Shown here in pieces: positions 63,906 through 64,000 of a stretch of 64,000 nucleotides of DNA. A model generated the notes under the pieces. The model saw only the letters and a list, made by a program, of their open reading frames with translations. It searched no databases and was not told where the DNA came from. Made by a program: the position numbers and the translations under genes. The stretch comes from Pararge aegeria (taxonomy: Eukaryota; Arthropoda; Insecta; Lepidoptera; Nymphalidae): NCBI RefSeq assembly GCF_905163445.1, contig NC_053184.1, positions 6,014,001 to 6,078,000 on the forward strand, read 5' to 3'. The stretch's first letter is position 1, and each line of letters starts with the position of its first letter.

Positions 63906-64000
63906 TAGGGATCTCCTTAGATTAGGCGTTACTAATTAACGCATTACCTTTTTCACCGTTAGTAAAAACGAGCAGTAGAATTCCGTTACGATTATACGAT

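Overview
This window looks like lepidopteran nuclear DNA. It is AT-rich and has no operons and no convincing host exon. It is packed with repeat types common in butterflies and moths: tRNA-headed SINEs, Helitron tails ending CTAGT, RTE-like LINE 3' ends and short DNA transposons. A nymphalid butterfly is my guess from memory of such repeats, not something the sequence proves. I see no tRNA or rRNA gene, CRISPR array or complete host gene. Short exons could be missed by eye.

The main feature is a nearly whole non-LTR retrotransposon (LINE) on the minus strand at about 53481-58560. It has an intact ORF1 (57673-58482), an AT-rich spacer of about 0.9 kb, an ORF2 with a complete-looking endonuclease and reverse transcriptase but two frameshifts (53851-56750), and a 3' UTR ending in an ATCT microsatellite. 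Five other places carry 3' ends related to it (family L-A). They share a small conserved stem-loop in most copies.

The rest is layered repeats. I use these names throughout. S1 is a SINE with a tRNA-like head and a tail containing GGGGCTAGATGGCGATG (10 copies). S2 is a SINE whose head resembles TAGCGCAGTGGGTAGGA and whose body contains ATCGTGAGGAAACCTGC (about 12 copies). S3 is a SINE whose body contains GTTAGCCCGCTACCATCTTAGA (split here: GTTAGCCCGCTACC then ATCTTAGA; about 12 copies). L-A to L-G are LINE remnants. RTE-C marks decayed C-terminal ends of an RTE-like reverse transcriptase ORF. Two tiny hAT-type elements with perfect 8-bp target duplications are nested in SINEs at 51249 and 61715. 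A 464-bp Helitron lies at 34977-35440, and a shorter one at about 59698-59964.

Layout: 1-6.5 kb holds LINE ends, a GT microsatellite, a 30-bp tandem repeat and an unidentified decayed coding stretch (4717-5000, minus). 6.5-30 kb has scattered SINEs, LINE ends and many short hairpins. 30.5-32.6 kb has a 290-bp direct duplication about 98.6% identical. 33-36.3 kb has a Helitron and SINE cluster. 38-52 kb is dense nested repeats. 53.3-58.6 kb is the LINE. 58.6-64 kb has SINEs, a hAT MITE and dispersed repeats. A recurring structural theme is short, nearly perfect inverted repeats with very small loops. Two of them were clearly created inside older mobile elements, which points to templated inverted duplication.
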